Shown: positions 28,143-38,010, counted from the stretch's first letter. The stretch: DNA of 56,758 nt from Bacteroidales bacterium (GCA_022768325.1 JALEMI010000090.1:1-56758), one strand, 5' to 3'. Program-made: numbers and translations. Notes: a model not told the origin generated them from the sequence alone.

Positions 28143-28424
28143 CAACCCTCTCTCAGAGAGTCCCAAGATTAATACGAGTGGATCGATTTGCTACTTGCAA
28201 CCACTATAAAAAAGTGCTAAAAAGCGATTTCTTCCACAATCCCTTTTTTAGCAAGTCTTTTAACTCGTACCTCATTGGAATGCTCTCCATGAAGGTGCGA
28301 AATCTTTTTTTGTGGCATTCGCGCGCAAAGCCCCAAGAAGTTTCGCTCAAAACATTCTCGCGATTTTTGTGTCTAACCGCCCGACGCCACTAAACCAGCC
28401 GCCGAGCACAACCAACAACAGAAC
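28143..28424. other. Gap between tRNA-Ala and metK
   Basis: No gene is supported in these 282 bases; a 98-codon frame here begins inside the tRNA and is spurious. CTCTCTCAGAGAG follows the tRNA directly, and TGCTAAAAA (28215-28223) pairs with TTTTTAGCA (28245-28253), so a terminator or structured metK leader is possible. I do not recognise a SAM riboswitch class. Confidence 0.4.
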
Positions 28425-29726
28425 ATGTCATACTTCTTCACGTCTGAGTCCGTCTCCGAAGGACACCCCGACAAAGTGGCGGACCAAATCTCCGATGCCA
28501 TCCTCGACGCCATCCTCGTCCAAGACGATGAGAGCAAAGTAGCTTGCGAGACGCTCGTGACAACAGGCCTCACCGTCGTGGCTGGTGAGCTCAGCACCAA
28601 TGGCTACGTCTCCGTCCAAGATACCGCACGCCGTGTTATCGACAACATCGGCTACAATAAGTCCGAATACCAGTTCGATGCCGCCTCTTGCGGCGTCATT
28701 TCAGCCCTCCACGGCCAAAGCCGCGACATCAATCAGGGTGTCGTAAGGGAGCAAAAAGAGAAGCAGGGCGCCGGCGACCAAGGCATGATGTTCGGCTACG
28801 CTTGCCGCGACACAGAGGAGTTTATGCCCCTCCCTATCTTCCTTGCCCATCGCCTCCTTGAGGAGCTCTCAAAGATTCGCCGCGAGGGGATGCTCATGAC
28901 CTACCTTCGCCCCGACTCCAAGAGCCAGGTGACAATTGAGTACTCCGACGACAATAAGCCTCTCCGCATCGACACCATCGTCATCTCGACCCAACACGAC
29001 GATTTCGCCCCCGAGGCGCAGATGCTCGCAACGATTAGCCGCGACGTGAAGGAGATTCTCATCCCGCGCGTCACGAAGAATTTGCCCAAGAGCCTCGCAG
29101 CCCTCTTCGAAGACGATATTGTCATTCTCGACAACGCCACGGCAGGCAATCCCGCCGACGCCAATAAGCTCAAGCTCTTCGTCAATCCTACGGGCAAGTT
29201 CGTCATCGGCGGCCCTCATGGCGACACGGGTCTCACGGGGCGCAAGATTATTGTCGACACCTACGGCGGCAAGGGCGCACACGGTGGCGGCGCATTCTCC
29301 GGCAAAGACCCCTCAAAGGTCGACCGCTCTGCCGCATACGCCGCACGCCATGCGGCCAAGAACCTCGTGGCAGCCGGCGTAGCCGACGAGATTCTCGTAG
29401 AGGTGGCCTACGCCATCGGTATTGCCGAGCCAGTGGGTCTCTACGTCAATACCTACGGTACGAGCCACGTAGCCCTCACCGACGGACAGATTGCCGAGAA
29501 GGTTCTCGCCATCTTCGACATGAGGCCCTACGCCATCATCGAGCGTTTCAAGCTCAAGAACCCAATCTACGAGCCTACCGCCTCCTACGGTCACTTTGGC
29601 CGCAAGCCCGAGGTCCGCGAGGTCGCCATCGACGTCAACGGCCGCACGTACAAGAAGACCGTCGAGCTCTTCACCTGGGAGAAGCTCGATTACGTCGACA
29701 AGGTGAAGGCCGCCTTCGGCCTCTAA
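28425..29726 (+). CDS. metK: S-adenosylmethionine synthetase
   Basis: MetK makes SAM from methionine and ATP. Signature segments are [19 protein letters not shown] near the N-terminus, [12 protein letters not shown], the phosphate loop [19 protein letters not shown] and the C-terminal YGHFGRKP. Length 433 is slightly above the E. coli enzyme and usual for Bacteroidota. A perfect 12-base terminator stem follows the stop. Confidence 0.97.
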   Translation: MSYFFTSESVSEGHPDKVADQISDAILDAILVQDDESKVACETLVTTGLTVVAGELSTNGYVSVQDTARRVIDNIGYNKSEYQFDAASCGVISALHGQSRDINQGVVREQKEKQGAGDQGMMFGYACRDTEEFMPLPIFLAHRLLEELSKIRREGMLMTYLRPDSKSQVTIEYSDDNKPLRIDTIVISTQHDDFAPEAQMLATISRDVKEILIPRVTKNLPKSLAALFEDDIVILDNATAGNPADANKLKLFVNPTGKFVIGGPHGDTGLTGRKIIVDTYGGKGAHGGGAFSGKDPSKVDRSAAYAARHAAKNLVAAGVADEILVEVAYAIGIAEPVGLYVNTYGTSHVALTDGQIAEKVLAIFDMRPYAIIERFKLKNPIYEPTASYGHFGRKPEVREVAIDVNGRTYKKTVELFTWEKLDYVDKVKAAFGL

Positions 29727-29743
29727 TCCCGACAGAATAAGAC

Positions 29744-29787
29744 AACCTCCCCGCCCAGCGCGTAAGAACGAGCTTGGCGGGGAGGTT
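29744..29787 (+). terminator. Intrinsic terminator of metK
   Basis: AACCTCCCCGCC (29744-29755) and GGCGGGGAGGTT (29776-29787) form a perfect 12-bp stem with a 20-base loop, followed by CTTTGTT. The T-tract is short. Confidence 0.75.
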
Positions 29788-30031
29788 CTTTGTTGAGAAT
29801 CAGCACTTAACCGTTGGTTGTATGCACGGTCTGATTATTGTCTGGTGATTATTTCGGCTTGTGCATTCATATTCTCCCGTCTCTTGAAATTCCGCAAGTG
29901 CCGCTTGCAGAAATGGAGAGTCATGGGTCTGCTCTGTAGAAAGCCTTTAAATTTTACGCCGTTCTGACGGTTTGCGAAATCCGAGGGGATGTCTCTCTCC
30001 CCTACGTCGCTTGGCGGGGAGTTTAGCTCTT

Positions 30032-31459
30032 TTACTCTGAAAAAAGATGGTTGAGGGTCACCTCGTTTTGAGCAATTGAAGAGTGGGCGTTTCGTTTAAG
30101 CCCGTAGGGGGTGACTATGGTGATGTGCACAGCTTTCTTTGTGTTGGTCACTTCTATGAGGGTTCCGCGTCGGCGACGAAGTTTTGCTTCCTCGTCTTCG
30201 GTGATTACGTATTCCTGTTCCGAATACTTCATTTCGCATAGATTGATGACGCCGTCGTTGCGGTCAATGAGCAGGTCAATCTGCGTTTTGTCAATGCCTT
30301 TGTCCCTGTCTGCTTCTGTCCGCCAGCTATATACATTCGACAGCACTCCTGATATTCCGAGTGCCTTCTTGATTTGAGGGACGTGCTGGAGGCAGACCCG
30401 CTCAAATGCGAGACCGCTCCACGCGCGGTGCAAGGCACTGCCGATATTGTTTGTCCAGTAGTGAGAATCGTTGTTCTTGTTTCCTTTTATGTATTGGAAA
30501 TAGAATATGGTGAAGTTGTCAATGAGTTGATACAGAGCGTCTTTGGCCTGTTTCCCGAACCCATTGTACTTGCGTATGAATCCGCACCACTCAAGTTCAT
30601 TGAGCAGCTTCGACAATTCGCCGCCAGAGCTAATTTGGGTCAGTTGCGAAATCTCATCTCGGCTCAAACCTTTGGTCTTTTTTGCCAATGCCGAAACGAC
30701 ATTCATGTAAGGCTCAGGATTGTTGAATAGCGAGGCGTATAATTGCTGATATTCATGCGTCAGGCCCTCTACCTCGTCGGAGAAGAAAAGTGCATCGATG
30801 TTTTGAGCCATGCTGAGTTCTCGTCTCATCATGCTCCAATAGAAAGGCACACCGCCCATTATCATATAGTTTTCAACCATTTGAAGACGGCTAAGCCCTA
30901 ACCTATTCGCCTCTGAATATTGCTCACACTCCGATAATGTAAATGGACGGAGCAATATTCTGTTAGTCAGTCTATTATGAAGCCCGCCATGGTTGTTTAT
31001 GAGCTTATTGACAATCCACGAAGTGGCAGATCCGCAAACAATCAGAACGATGTCTTTTCTTGCCGAGGCCCAGCTGTTCCATAAATGCTCCAACCCCGAT
31101 ATGAGATTTGAGCGCGGCGTATCCATCCACGGCAGCTCGTCAAGGAAGATCATTTTTTTCCCCTCGGGTAATGAGCCGAGCCATTCTTCTAATGAGAAAA
31201 AGGCTTCGTACCAGCTCTTGAACTGATTGAACCTTTTCCCCGATGCCGTTTGAAGTGATGCTCGGAAGCTCAGAAGTTGGTCTTTCAATTTCCCTTTTGC
31301 CAAGCCTGTGTGTTGAAAGGTAAACGAATAGTTGAACGTCTCCCGGATTAGAAACGTTTTCCCCACGCGCCTTCGCCCGTATACGGCTACAAATTTTGAA
31401 TACTCAGCATTTGCGGCTTCTAATAGCTCTTTTTGCTCTTGTTTTCTTCCAATTATCAT
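30032..31459 (-). CDS. AAA ATPase with DUF234 nuclease-like C-terminus
   Basis: This 475-residue protein belongs to the archaeal-type ATPase family (ATPase_2, STAND/AAA-like). Walker A is GRRRVGKT (about 28-35) and Walker B is MIFLDELPW (about 104-112). A winged-helix region follows (about 260-330), then a DUF234-type C-terminal domain with a PD-(D/E)xK-like core, DKTQIDLLI and NLCEMKYSE, near residues 395-425. Such genes occur in many copies in Bacteroidota and are often strain-variable; defence or regulatory roles are proposed but not shown. It stands alone, is AT-richer than neighbouring core genes, and is flanked by a tRNA cluster, which fits insertion by transfer. Confidence 0.85.
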   Translation of the reverse strand: MIIGRKQEQKELLEAANAEYSKFVAVYGRRRVGKTFLIRETFNYSFTFQHTGLAKGKLKDQLLSFRASLQTASGKRFNQFKSWYEAFFSLEEWLGSLPEGKKMIFLDELPWMDTPRSNLISGLEHLWNSWASARKDIVLIVCGSATSWIVNKLINNHGGLHNRLTNRILLRPFTLSECEQYSEANRLGLSRLQMVENYMIMGGVPFYWSMMRRELSMAQNIDALFFSDEVEGLTHEYQQLYASLFNNPEPYMNVVSALAKKTKGLSRDEISQLTQISSGGELSKLLNELEWCGFIRKYNGFGKQAKDALYQLIDNFTIFYFQYIKGNKNNDSHYWTNNIGSALHRAWSGLAFERVCLQHVPQIKKALGISGVLSNVYSWRTEADRDKGIDKTQIDLLIDRNDGVINLCEMKYSEQEYVITEDEEAKLRRRRGTLIEVTNTKKAVHITIVTPYGLKRNAHSSIAQNEVTLNHLFSE

Positions 31460-31519
31460 GGTCTGAGGTCTTTACGCCATCCAAAGATAACACTCCCCAT
31501 CATCAACACCTCGCTATAT

Positions 31520-31557
31520 TCCGCCAAAAGTGGGTCAAAAAGCATAGATTTGGCGGA
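31520..31557. repeat. Inverted repeat upstream of the ATPase gene
   Basis: TCCGCCAAA (31520-31528) and TTTGGCGGA (31549-31557) are perfect 9-base arms 20 bases apart, 61 bases before the ATPase start. It may be an operator or a leader hairpin. No TAnnTTTG box was found nearby. Confidence 0.45.
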
Positions 31558-31638
31558 TTATAAGCACATTTTGGGAGTTTTGAGCCTCACAGCAAACTAA
31601 TAACGATGCGCAAAAGAAAGAGGCGTAACAAAGAAAGA

Positions 31639-31664
31639 GGCGCAGAAACAATTGTTTCCGCGCC
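31639..31664 (-). terminator. Terminator of the tRNA-Gln cluster
   Basis: On the minus strand GGCGC, one mismatch, then GAAACAATTGTTTC and GCGCC form a strong hairpin directly after the last tRNA, followed by CTCTTTCTTTG. Confidence 0.7.
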
Positions 31665-31675
31665 TTTGTCTCTTG

Positions 31676-31746
31676 TTGCCCCACCAGGATTCGAACCCAG
31701 ACTAAAAGAACCAGAATCTTCTGTACTACCTTTATACTATAGGGCA
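31676..31746 (-). tRNA. tRNA-Gln (anticodon CTG), copy 2
   Basis: A 71-base cloverleaf read on the minus strand: acceptor TGCCCTA/TGGGGCA with the U1-A72 pair usual for tRNA-Gln, anticodon stem GAAGA/TCTTT, loop TTCTGGT with anticodon CTG, T-loop TTCGAAT. It looks identical to the copy at 31891-31961. Confidence 0.93.
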
Positions 31747-31770
31747 AGAACTGTGAGCATTAAAAGTATG

Positions 31771-31841
31771 TTGTCCCGCAAGGATTCGAACCCTGTCTAA
31801 GAGAACCAAAATCTCCTGTACTACCATTATACTACGGGACA
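31771..31841 (-). tRNA. tRNA-Gln (anticodon TTG)
   Basis: A 71-base cloverleaf: acceptor TGTCCCG/CGGGACA, D arm GTAT/GTAC, anticodon stem GGAGA/TCTCT, loop TTTTGGT with anticodon TTG, reading CAA. It lies between the two CTG copies and shares their promoter. Confidence 0.94.
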
Positions 31842-31890
31842 ATCCTTACAAAAGTCTCATTCAGAGCGTCTTCCGCGCCAAAAGAGATTG

Positions 31891-31961
31891 TTGCCCCACC
31901 AGGATTCGAACCCAGACTAAAAGAACCAGAATCTTCTGTACTACCTTTATACTATAGGGCA
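31891..31961 (-). tRNA. tRNA-Gln (anticodon CTG), copy 1
   Basis: First gene of the minus-strand cluster, apparently identical to the copy at 31676-31746, including the flanking T-tract side (TTGTTGCC). The duplication with flanks suggests a recent tandem copy around the TTG isoacceptor. Confidence 0.93.
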
Positions 31962-32007
31962 ATGTTGCAAGAAATGTTTTAGTGTCGTCCCCTTTGGAAT
32001 GACGATG

Positions 32008-32038
32008 CAAAATTAGTTTATTTATTTTTCTTGCGCAA
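32008..32038 (-). promoter_or_regulatory. Promoter of the tRNA-Gln cluster
   Basis: On the minus strand TTG (32038-32036), 20-base spacer, TAATTTTG (32015-32008): a full consensus match 46 bases before the first tRNA. It sits just downstream of ldcA, so the tRNAs do not depend on the pan-ldcA transcript. Confidence 0.8.
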
Positions 32039-32057
32039 TACGAGAGGGATTATTTTT

Positions 32058-32987
32058 TTAACGCGCGAGGGACATTGAGAGCGTTGCCTCACTATTACCG
32101 ACGCTCAGGACGGCGTCGCCGCCGAGGATTAGGGGGTAGTTTGCGGCTGGGTCGTGTCCCGCAGGGAAGCCGAGGAGGACGGGATAGCGGTAGTCCGCCG
32201 TGGCATCGGCAATGATTTCGTAGGCGGTGCTGCCGAAAGGGGTGGCTCCGTCGCGCATTCCTGTCATTTGGCCAACGACGATGCCCGCGAGGCGCGAGAG
32301 GAAGCCCGAGAAGCGGAGTGCCTGAATCATGCGGTCGATGTGGTAACGGTATTCCGAGAGGTCCTCAATGAAGAGTATGGCGCCGTCGGGCGAGGGGCAA
32401 ATGTCGGTGGCCAGGAGGGAGTAGAGTATGGAGAGGTTGCCGCCAATAAGTCGGCCGCGTGTCTCGCCCGTGCGGCTGCCGGGGAGGGGGCGGCACGATA
32501 CGTCGGCACGTCCTTCCGTAACGGCGCGGAGGGTCTCGACTATGTCGGGCGACGTGGCGTCGTGCGTGGCGAGGTGTTTGAGCATCGGGCCGTGTATTGC
32601 CGCGTGGTCACGGGTTGCCGCTGCGGCGTGGAGGGCCGTTATGTCGCTAAATCCGACAATCAGCTTGTCGGTGTTGGCAAAGAGCTTTTTCCATCCGCCA
32701 AACGCGCCGAGGGCGGCAAGGGTGCGCATTGCGCCATATCCGCCGCGTGTGCACCATACGATGTCGATGTCCGGGCGGGATAGGGCTTCGGCGAGGTCTG
32801 CGGCGCGTCGTGCGTCGTCTGCGGCGAAGACGCTTGTGGCGGGTCCCATGGCGTTGGGCATCAGCTCGGTTTTATAGCCCATGTCGGTGAGGGCGCGTAT
32901 GCCGCCGTCGAGATATTCTGTGCCGATAAGTCCCGAGGGGGAGACTATGGCAATGGTGCCGCCGGGGGTCAGGAGTCTTTGATTCAT
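32058..32987 (-). CDS. ldcA: LD-carboxypeptidase (S66 family)
   Basis: This serine peptidase removes the terminal D-Ala from murein tetrapeptides during cell-wall recycling. The nucleophile Ser lies in VGFSDITALH (about residue 113) and the N-terminal block reads GGTIAIVSPSG. The catalytic Glu-His pair is expected in the IEDLSEYRYHIDRM region, and GHDPAANYPLILGG is the C-terminal His motif. No signal peptide, so cytoplasmic. Its ATG overlaps the stop of the upstream DUF2723 gene (ATGA), indicating coupled translation. Confidence 0.92.
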   Translation of the reverse strand: MNQRLLTPGGTIAIVSPSGLIGTEYLDGGIRALTDMGYKTELMPNAMGPATSVFAADDARRAADLAEALSRPDIDIVWCTRGGYGAMRTLAALGAFGGWKKLFANTDKLIVGFSDITALHAAAATRDHAAIHGPMLKHLATHDATSPDIVETLRAVTEGRADVSCRPLPGSRTGETRGRLIGGNLSILYSLLATDICPSPDGAILFIEDLSEYRYHIDRMIQALRFSGFLSRLAGIVVGQMTGMRDGATPFGSTAYEIIADATADYRYPVLLGFPAGHDPAANYPLILGGDAVLSVGNSEATLSMSLAR

Positions 32988-35803
32988 TGCTGTTTATTGT
33001 TGTTGGCCACGTCGGCGAGGGCGGTGGCGATGTCGTTGTTGCCCGTTTTGCGGAGGGTCTTTATGAGCCTACGTGTGGGGGCGAGAGCCGCCTCACGCAT
33101 GGAGCGCGATGCTATGGGAGCCGTCTTGGCGAGGGCGTCTGCCCATCGGAGGCGGAGGGAGAGGACGTCCGCCACGTCGGCAAGGGCGTGTCTGCACAGC
33201 TGTACGTCGCCCAGGTCGTGAAGCATGGCGGCTGTGGCCAGCAGTGTGGTGTCGGTGGGGCTATGGCGTGGCGGAAGCCATGAGAAGGATTTGCGGAGGG
33301 TGCGCAGTGCCGTTTTGTCGTCCGCGGAGGCCATGCTCTGGCGGGCGGCGGCGAGGCATAGGCCTCGTAGGTCGAGGCGAGATGTTTGGCTCGTCTCGTC
33401 GTCGGTGGGACTGTATGTCTCCGCGTCGGGGAGGTGGATTGCGTCAATGAGGGCGTTTAGGTCAAGAGGTTTGTTGGGGTATGGGGTGACGTAGGTCAAT
33501 GGGCCAATGTTGCGAGTGTAGGGGGCGAGGCCGATGTCGTCGGTCACGGCCCCGGGCATCAGGCAGACTGTGCGGTCGGGGTTTGAGGCTATTATTTCAA
33601 GAAGAAGGAGCGCGGAGGGCGACAGGCTCTCTGCCGTCGGGCTTACTACGACGGACGTGTCGGCAAGAGGGATGCGCAAGCGGGCTGTCGGGATGTATGG
33701 GTTGCAGACAAAGGGCGTCGTTTGGATGTCGCGGAAGTCGGCGAGGGTGAGCGTGTCTTCGCCACAGGGGAGGAGGAACGCCGTCGAGAGGTCGCCACGT
33801 GCGGCCATGGTTCCGTGCGGAATTACGAGCGGCGCATTGTCGCGTCCGGCGCGGAGGAGTGAGGCGACGTGCCAAGGTGCGGCGAGGAGGTGGTAATTGA
33901 CAATCCGAACGTCACGCCTATGGGCAAGGGCTTGCTGGGCGTACCAGAGGGGGTATGTGTCGTTGTCGCCGCCCGTGACGACGATGGCGTCGGGCGGGCA
34001 GAGGTTTAGGACTGACGTGGCGAGGTCGTCGGGCAGGGTGTCGGCGCGTCGTGAGGCGGAAGGCCATGTCTGAATAGACATCAGGGCTGGGATGACTATC
34101 GCGATGATGCTGGCAAGGCGAGAGGGGATTTTTCGCTCAGTGAGGAATGAGTGTGTTTTTGCCAAGCAGAGGCCAATTGCGACGCAAAATCCGGCGTAGA
34201 GGGTCAGGAATATGTAGTCTCGTTCGCGAGGCTCAAAGGGCGGCATATTGACGTAGAAAGCGAGGGCGGGGCCGCATATTGCAATCCATAGCCCTACGGC
34301 AAAGAGCATCTTCCGCATCTTTCGCTGAAAGAGGAGGCTGAGGCCGATAAGGGCGGCGAAGATGGGAATGGCGAAGAGCGAGATGCGCCCTTCGGACGGG
34401 TCGTCATATTGCGGCAGTCCGAGGGCGAGGCGGTCCATCGGGGCTATGCCCGTGATGAAGTTGCCCGACGCATATCCGCCGTCGCCAATCTGTCCGTTTT
34501 GCCGTCCGCAGAAATTCCACATTACGTATCGCGCCATCATGTGCCCCATCTGGTATTTGGTCATGAAGCGCAAATTGGCGGCGAGGCTCGGTATGGAGTC
34601 AGGCCAGGCGTCGGGGGCGGCCCATTGGCGGTATGCCCACAGGGCGGCCTCGTCGGTCTCGGTCATGCGGGGCAGGGCGACGCATTGGTCCGCGGGGTAT
34701 GAGTATCGCGAGGCTACTTCGCGCGGCGCATAGCGGTTTGTCGTGGGGTCGAGGTACATCTTGACCTCTGTCTCCACGCCGTTGGGGCGTGAGGCGTATG
34801 TAGGGCCGAAAAAGAGGGGGCGCGAGGCATATTGGCTACGCGCCATGTAGTCGGCAAGCCGTGCGGGGTCAGATGGTGCAGATATGGAGACGGCTACGCC
34901 ACTTGCCGCGCGGAGCATCGGGAGGGCGTATGTCGTGAAGCCAATAATCGTGAGGGCGGCTATTGCCGCAATGCGCCCAACGACGCCCTTTTGCCAAAGG
35001 GCGGTAAGGAAGAGCAGCGCGATGGTGAGGATGACTGTTGCCGCCCATCCGACCATTGGCGGCAAGCCAAGCAGGTTTACGCAAGCAATGTCGGCAAGAA
35101 GTGCCAAGTCGAATATGTGTCCCGAGGCGAGCCAGGCAAGAAGTGGCACGGCGAGGGAGCCGACCATTGCCCCGATAACCATCCCTTTTCTCCCCCATGC
35201 CGAGCCTATTACTGCACCCGCAATAGGCAACGTAAGCCACCCGAGCCAATGGACTCCCGCCGTAACGCCCACAAGGAGAGCCAACAGCATGACGAACCGC
35301 CATTCGCGCGAGGCTTGCCACCGCAATGCCGCCCACAAGATGGCGAAAGCCAATAGCGACGCCGCGCCATACACCTCGGTCTCGACAGCCACAGCCCACG
35401 TGCTGCCGCAGAAAGCCCACGTGAGGCCGGCGCATACGCCAGCCACAGCCCGTGCTTCGGCACGGAGCGACGCCGCGCCCCAACGGAGCATCAGGCGGAC
35501 GCATCGGCACAGAAGAGCCGCCGCCGCGGCGCACGATATGGCGGAGACGGCGTTGCAAGCCGCCGCGGTATATGAAAATGGCGCAAGAATTGTGGCAAGA
35601 CGCAAGACGAGCCAATAGAACGGCGCGCCGGGCGGATGCCCCACGTCAAGACCCGTGGCGGCACATATAAACTCGCCCGAGTCCCACAAGGCGAGACCGG
35701 GGCGTAGGGTCAGTGCGTATACGAAAAGAGCCAGGCAGAAGACGAGAGTCTCGCATCCTGCCCAGCTCTTTATGGCGTTGGAGATACGCTGTGAGGGTGT
35801 CAA
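32984..35803 (-). CDS. DUF2723 polytopic membrane protein (GT-C / O-mannosyltransferase-like)
   Basis: This is a large membrane protein of about 939 residues with a dozen or so N-terminal and central helices and a soluble C-terminal part. The first-loop motif [20 protein letters not shown] has the acidic residues expected of GT-C glycosyltransferases; DUF2723/TMEM260-type proteins are thought to be O-mannosyl-like transferases. The frame is open to 35947, but that extension covers panD. The TTG at 35803-35801 overlaps the panD TGA stop (TTGA) and gives [14 protein letters not shown], so I take it as the start. The C-terminal part contains [17 protein letters not shown], typical of this family. 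Confidence 0.85.
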   Translation of the reverse strand: MTPSQRISNAIKSWAGCETLVFCLALFVYALTLRPGLALWDSGEFICAATGLDVGHPPGAPFYWLVLRLATILAPFSYTAAACNAVSAISCAAAAALLCRCVRLMLRWGAASLRAEARAVAGVCAGLTWAFCGSTWAVAVETEVYGAASLLAFAILWAALRWQASREWRFVMLLALLVGVTAGVHWLGWLTLPIAGAVIGSAWGRKGMVIGAMVGSLAVPLLAWLASGHIFDLALLADIACVNLLGLPPMVGWAATVILTIALLFLTALWQKGVVGRIAAIAALTIIGFTTYALPMLRAASGVAVSISAPSDPARLADYMARSQYASRPLFFGPTYASRPNGVETEVKMYLDPTTNRYAPREVASRYSYPADQCVALPRMTETDEAALWAYRQWAAPDAWPDSIPSLAANLRFMTKYQMGHMMARYVMWNFCGRQNGQIGDGGYASGNFITGIAPMDRLALGLPQYDDPSEGRISLFAIPIFAALIGLSLLFQRKMRKMLFAVGLWIAICGPALAFYVNMPPFEPRERDYIFLTLYAGFCVAIGLCLAKTHSFLTERKIPSRLASIIAIVIPALMSIQTWPSASRRADTLPDDLATSVLNLCPPDAIVVTGGDNDTYPLWYAQQALAHRRDVRIVNYHLLAAPWHVASLLRAGRDNAPLVIPHGTMAARGDLSTAFLLPCGEDTLTLADFRDIQTTPFVCNPYIPTARLRIPLADTSVVVSPTAESLSPSALLLLEIIASNPDRTVCLMPGAVTDDIGLAPYTRNIGPLTYVTPYPNKPLDLNALIDAIHLPDAETYSPTDDETSQTSRLDLRGLCLAAARQSMASADDKTALRTLRKSFSWLPPRHSPTDTTLLATAAMLHDLGDVQLCRHALADVADVLSLRLRWADALAKTAPIASRSMREAALAPTRRLIKTLRKTGNNDIATALADVANNNKQQ

Positions 35804-36153
35804 CGCACCAATTTGTTTGTCAGCGTATCGGGGAAAATTACTTTTGGTTTGAAGGCTTTGGCCTCCTCGCGCGTCATGAGCGCGTAGGAGATGATGATGA
35901 CGACATCGCCTACTGCCACCTTTCGCGCTGCGGCACCATTGAGGCATATCACGCCCGAGCCGCGGTCGCCAGCTATGGCGTAGGTCTCAAAACGTTCGCC
36001 GTTGTTGTTGTCGACAATTTGCACCTTCTCGCCCACGATGATGTCTGCCGCATCCATGAGATCCTCGTCGATGGTGATGCTGCCGACGTAATTGAGGTCG
36101 CTCTGAGTGACGGAGACGTCGTGGATTTTGGATTTCATTACCGTTAAGAACAT
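35800..36153 (-). CDS. panD: Aspartate 1-decarboxylase (pyruvoyl enzyme)
   Basis: PanD makes beta-alanine from aspartate for pantothenate synthesis. The proenzyme cuts itself between Gly and Ser at YVGSITID (about residues 23-30), the Ser becoming the pyruvoyl cofactor. Further family features are [19 protein letters not shown]. Length 117 residues is normal. A second Met at residue 6 (MKSKIHDV) is another possible start. The gene lies 17 bases after panC, and its stop overlaps the DUF2723 start. Confidence 0.95.
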   Translation of the reverse strand: MFLTVMKSKIHDVSVTQSDLNYVGSITIDEDLMDAADIIVGEKVQIVDNNNGERFETYAIAGDRGSGVICLNGAAARKVAVGDVVIIISYALMTREEAKAFKPKVIFPDTLTNKLVR

Positions 36154-36170
36154 GGCTGTGGGCGATTAGG

Positions 36171-37019
36171 TTATTTGGTGAGACGGATGTTGTCAATAAG
36201 TCGGACGGCTCCGGCCTGGACGGTGATGCAGCCAACGGCACTCGTGGTGTCCGTCCACGCCTTGATGGGCTGGAGGGTGAGGGCGTCTACAATCTCGTAG
36301 TACTCGACGGCGAGGAGGGTGTTCTTGTTCACCTCGTCTATTGTCCAGCGGGTGAGTTCGTCGGGCGACATGGTGGCCACTTTGGCTACGGACGCGGCGA
36401 GGACCTCGTGAATATGTGGGGCGGCGGCCCTGTGTTCGGGTGTCAGGAGGGTGTTGCGGGAGCTTACGGCAAGCCCGTCGGCCTCGCGGACAATGGGGCA
36501 GTCGACAATTTCGAGCTTGAAGTCGCACTGGCTGACCATCTGGCGGATTACGGCAATCTGCTGAAAGTCCTTCTCTCCGAAGTAGGCCTTATCGGGCGAA
36601 ACGTAGGCGAAGAGTTTGGAGACAATCTGACAAACGCCGTTGAAGTGTCCGGGACGGTGTGCGCCCTCCATGACCTGAGCCACTGGTCCAAGGTCGAAGA
36701 CACGGGTGTCCGGTGTCGGGTAAACTTCGGCTACGGAAGGGGCGAAGACTACGTCCGCCTTTGTGTTGTTGGTGAGGAGGTCGACGTCCGCATCGAGAGT
36801 GCGCGGATATGTGCGGAGGTCGTCAGGGTTGTTGAATTGTGTCGGGTTGACGAAGACGCTGACCACGACGAAGTCGCACTCCTGGCAAGCTCGTGAGACG
36901 AGAGAGAGATGTCCCACGTGGAGGGCGCCCATTGTAGGAACGAGGCCGACGGTCTTGCCCTGCTGTCGGGCTGCGGCTACACGTGCCTTGAGCGCGGCGA
37001 CTGTGTTTATTACTTCCAT
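36171..37019 (-). CDS. panC: Pantothenate synthetase
   Basis: PanC condenses pantoate with beta-alanine using ATP. The HIGH-like motif is [11 protein letters not shown], with VFVNPTQFN binding pantoate, [14 protein letters not shown] and the KMSKS-equivalent region AVSSRNTLL. Length 282 is normal. It begins the minus-strand run panC-panD-DUF2723-ldcA. panB is not in the window. The stretch upstream contains TAACTTCG, a one-mismatch -7 box. Confidence 0.95.
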   Translation of the reverse strand: MEVINTVAALKARVAAARQQGKTVGLVPTMGALHVGHLSLVSRACQECDFVVVSVFVNPTQFNNPDDLRTYPRTLDADVDLLTNNTKADVVFAPSVAEVYPTPDTRVFDLGPVAQVMEGAHRPGHFNGVCQIVSKLFAYVSPDKAYFGEKDFQQIAVIRQMVSQCDFKLEIVDCPIVREADGLAVSSRNTLLTPEHRAAAPHIHEVLAASVAKVATMSPDELTRWTIDEVNKNTLLAVEYYEIVDALTLQPIKAWTDTTSAVGCITVQAGAVRLIDNIRLTK

Positions 37020-37152
37020 CTTGATTTTCAGATTGAATAGTATTTATCAGCCGCGAAGTTACAATTCAAAGAAATAACCAAAGGGCAAAAAAGGTGAAAT
37101 GTTCCACAATGTGGCGTGGAGATTATTTTAGAGGGTAGGGTGATAATACGAT

Positions 37153-37272
37153 ATGCTGCACATGCAGAATTATGATGAAATAGCGAAGATGATTGTCTCG
37201 TATAGAGAACAAGAAAAAGACTTGTGGCTTCCAGACATGGATAATGTGATCAAAACGTTTAGCTGGAAGTAG
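37153..37272 (+). CDS. Small ORF, 39 codons, probably a gene fragment
   Basis: The frame reads MLHMQNYDEIAKMIVSYREQ and continues to DLWLPDMDNVIKTFSWK before TAG. It resembles a second, opposite-strand frame at 38096-38240 (shared pattern MIVxxRxQExxLW), so it is not random, but I do not recognise the protein. It stands in the AT-rich 310-base gap between panC and the NYN gene, which otherwise holds nothing I can name. Confidence 0.3.
   Translation: MLHMQNYDEIAKMIVSYREQEKDLWLPDMDNVIKTFSWK
37186..37228 (+). repeat. Left arm of a diverged inverted repeat flanking the NYN unit
   Basis: The reverse complement of these 43 bases matches 38149-38191 at 29 of 43 positions by eye, with runs GCCACAA and GACAATCAT exact. 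The arms lie on opposite sides of the NYN gene and its small RNA. Confidence 0.5.
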
Positions 37273-37330
37273 AAGCTATAGCTTGGCGACTTTATCACGA
37301 ATTTTGCAGAGAAGAGTTAAACACAGCAAG

Positions 37331-37975
37331 TTACAAGGCTTGATACCCTTTCCATTTTTTAGGGATACTCAAATCGAAGTCGCTTTTCTCCAAATGGACT
37401 ACATCTGGCAAAATACACTGTTTAAAGCGACTTTCGTATTGTTTCATGTGTATTGCTTTCCCACTTCCCAATGTCGCAAGATTGCTTGAATACTGGTGAG
37501 GTGGGAAATATACAAACACATTTGTCTTAGCTTCTAACGCAAGTTCGATAGCAGGTATCATATCACTGTCCGCCGATACGACAATAGCAATATCACAGTT
37601 TTTCTGATATGCATCTGCAACAATTTGCGTGGCTATACGCACATCAGTTTCTTTTTCTTCGTATGTGTGAATGACATTGCCACAGCTAAAGCACTTGATG
37701 GTCTTTTTCAAATACTTCCCAAGAATCAGTTTGAACTTGGCGTTCTCGAGATTAGCTTGAAAAAGAGCGTTTTGATTCAAACTTTTACTCATATCGTCTG
37801 GCTTAGCAGAAAAGTATTTCACAGCGACAAGCTCTTGGTTGGGACGTAGGAACATACTGAACAATTTAACTAAGTCCAGCCAATAATACTTTTTCCATTT
37901 CTCGTTGCTCCTGAGTCCAAAATAGAAATTAAAACCGTCAACGTAGACGATAACGCGCTGTTTCTGTTCAATCAT
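37331..37975 (-). CDS. NYN-domain (PIN-like) ribonuclease, LabA/DUF88 type
   Basis: This 214-residue protein has the NYN fold's acidic residues: Asp13 in VYVDGFNF, Asp111 in KETDVRIATQ, and Asp136/Asp138 in VVSADSDMIPAI. Asp13-Asn16, Asp111 and Asp136/138 are the expected metal-binding cluster of PIN-like RNases. A CFSC motif near residues 96-99 lies before Asp111. NYN proteins cut RNA; the target here is unknown. A TTG at 37981 is in frame, but the ATG at 37975 is preferred. The gene is AT-rich, unlike panC and tyrS beside it, so it was probably transferred in. A terminator ends only 5 bases before the ATG, so expression must depend on read-through. Confidence 0.85.
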   Translation of the reverse strand: MIEQKQRVIVYVDGFNFYFGLRSNEKWKKYYWLDLVKLFSMFLRPNQELVAVKYFSAKPDDMSKSLNQNALFQANLENAKFKLILGKYLKKTIKCFSCGNVIHTYEEKETDVRIATQIVADAYQKNCDIAIVVSADSDMIPAIELALEAKTNVFVYFPPHQYSSNLATLGSGKAIHMKQYESRFKQCILPDVVHLEKSDFDLSIPKKWKGYQAL

Positions 37976-37979
37976 ATAC

Positions 37980-38010
37980 AAAAAAAATAAGCCACCTCTT
38001 TAGGGGTGGC
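37980..38010 (-). terminator. Intrinsic terminator directly before the NYN start codon
   Basis: On the minus strand GCCACCCC-TAAA-GAGGTGGC is an 8-bp stem with one G-U pair and a 4-base loop, followed by TTATTTTTTTT. The T-tract ends at 37980 and the ATG begins at 37975. Confidence 0.8.

Noticed and set aside
28097..28393. A 98-codon plus-strand frame after tRNA-Ala
   Set aside because: It begins inside the tRNA, has a low-complexity Lys/Ser composition and matches nothing I know.
28143..28424. SAM riboswitch before metK
   Set aside because: The leader does not show the conserved cores of the SAM classes I know; only short inverted repeats are seen.
31606..31800. A 64-codon frame across the tRNA-Gln genes
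   Set aside because: It overlaps two tRNA genes on the other strand.
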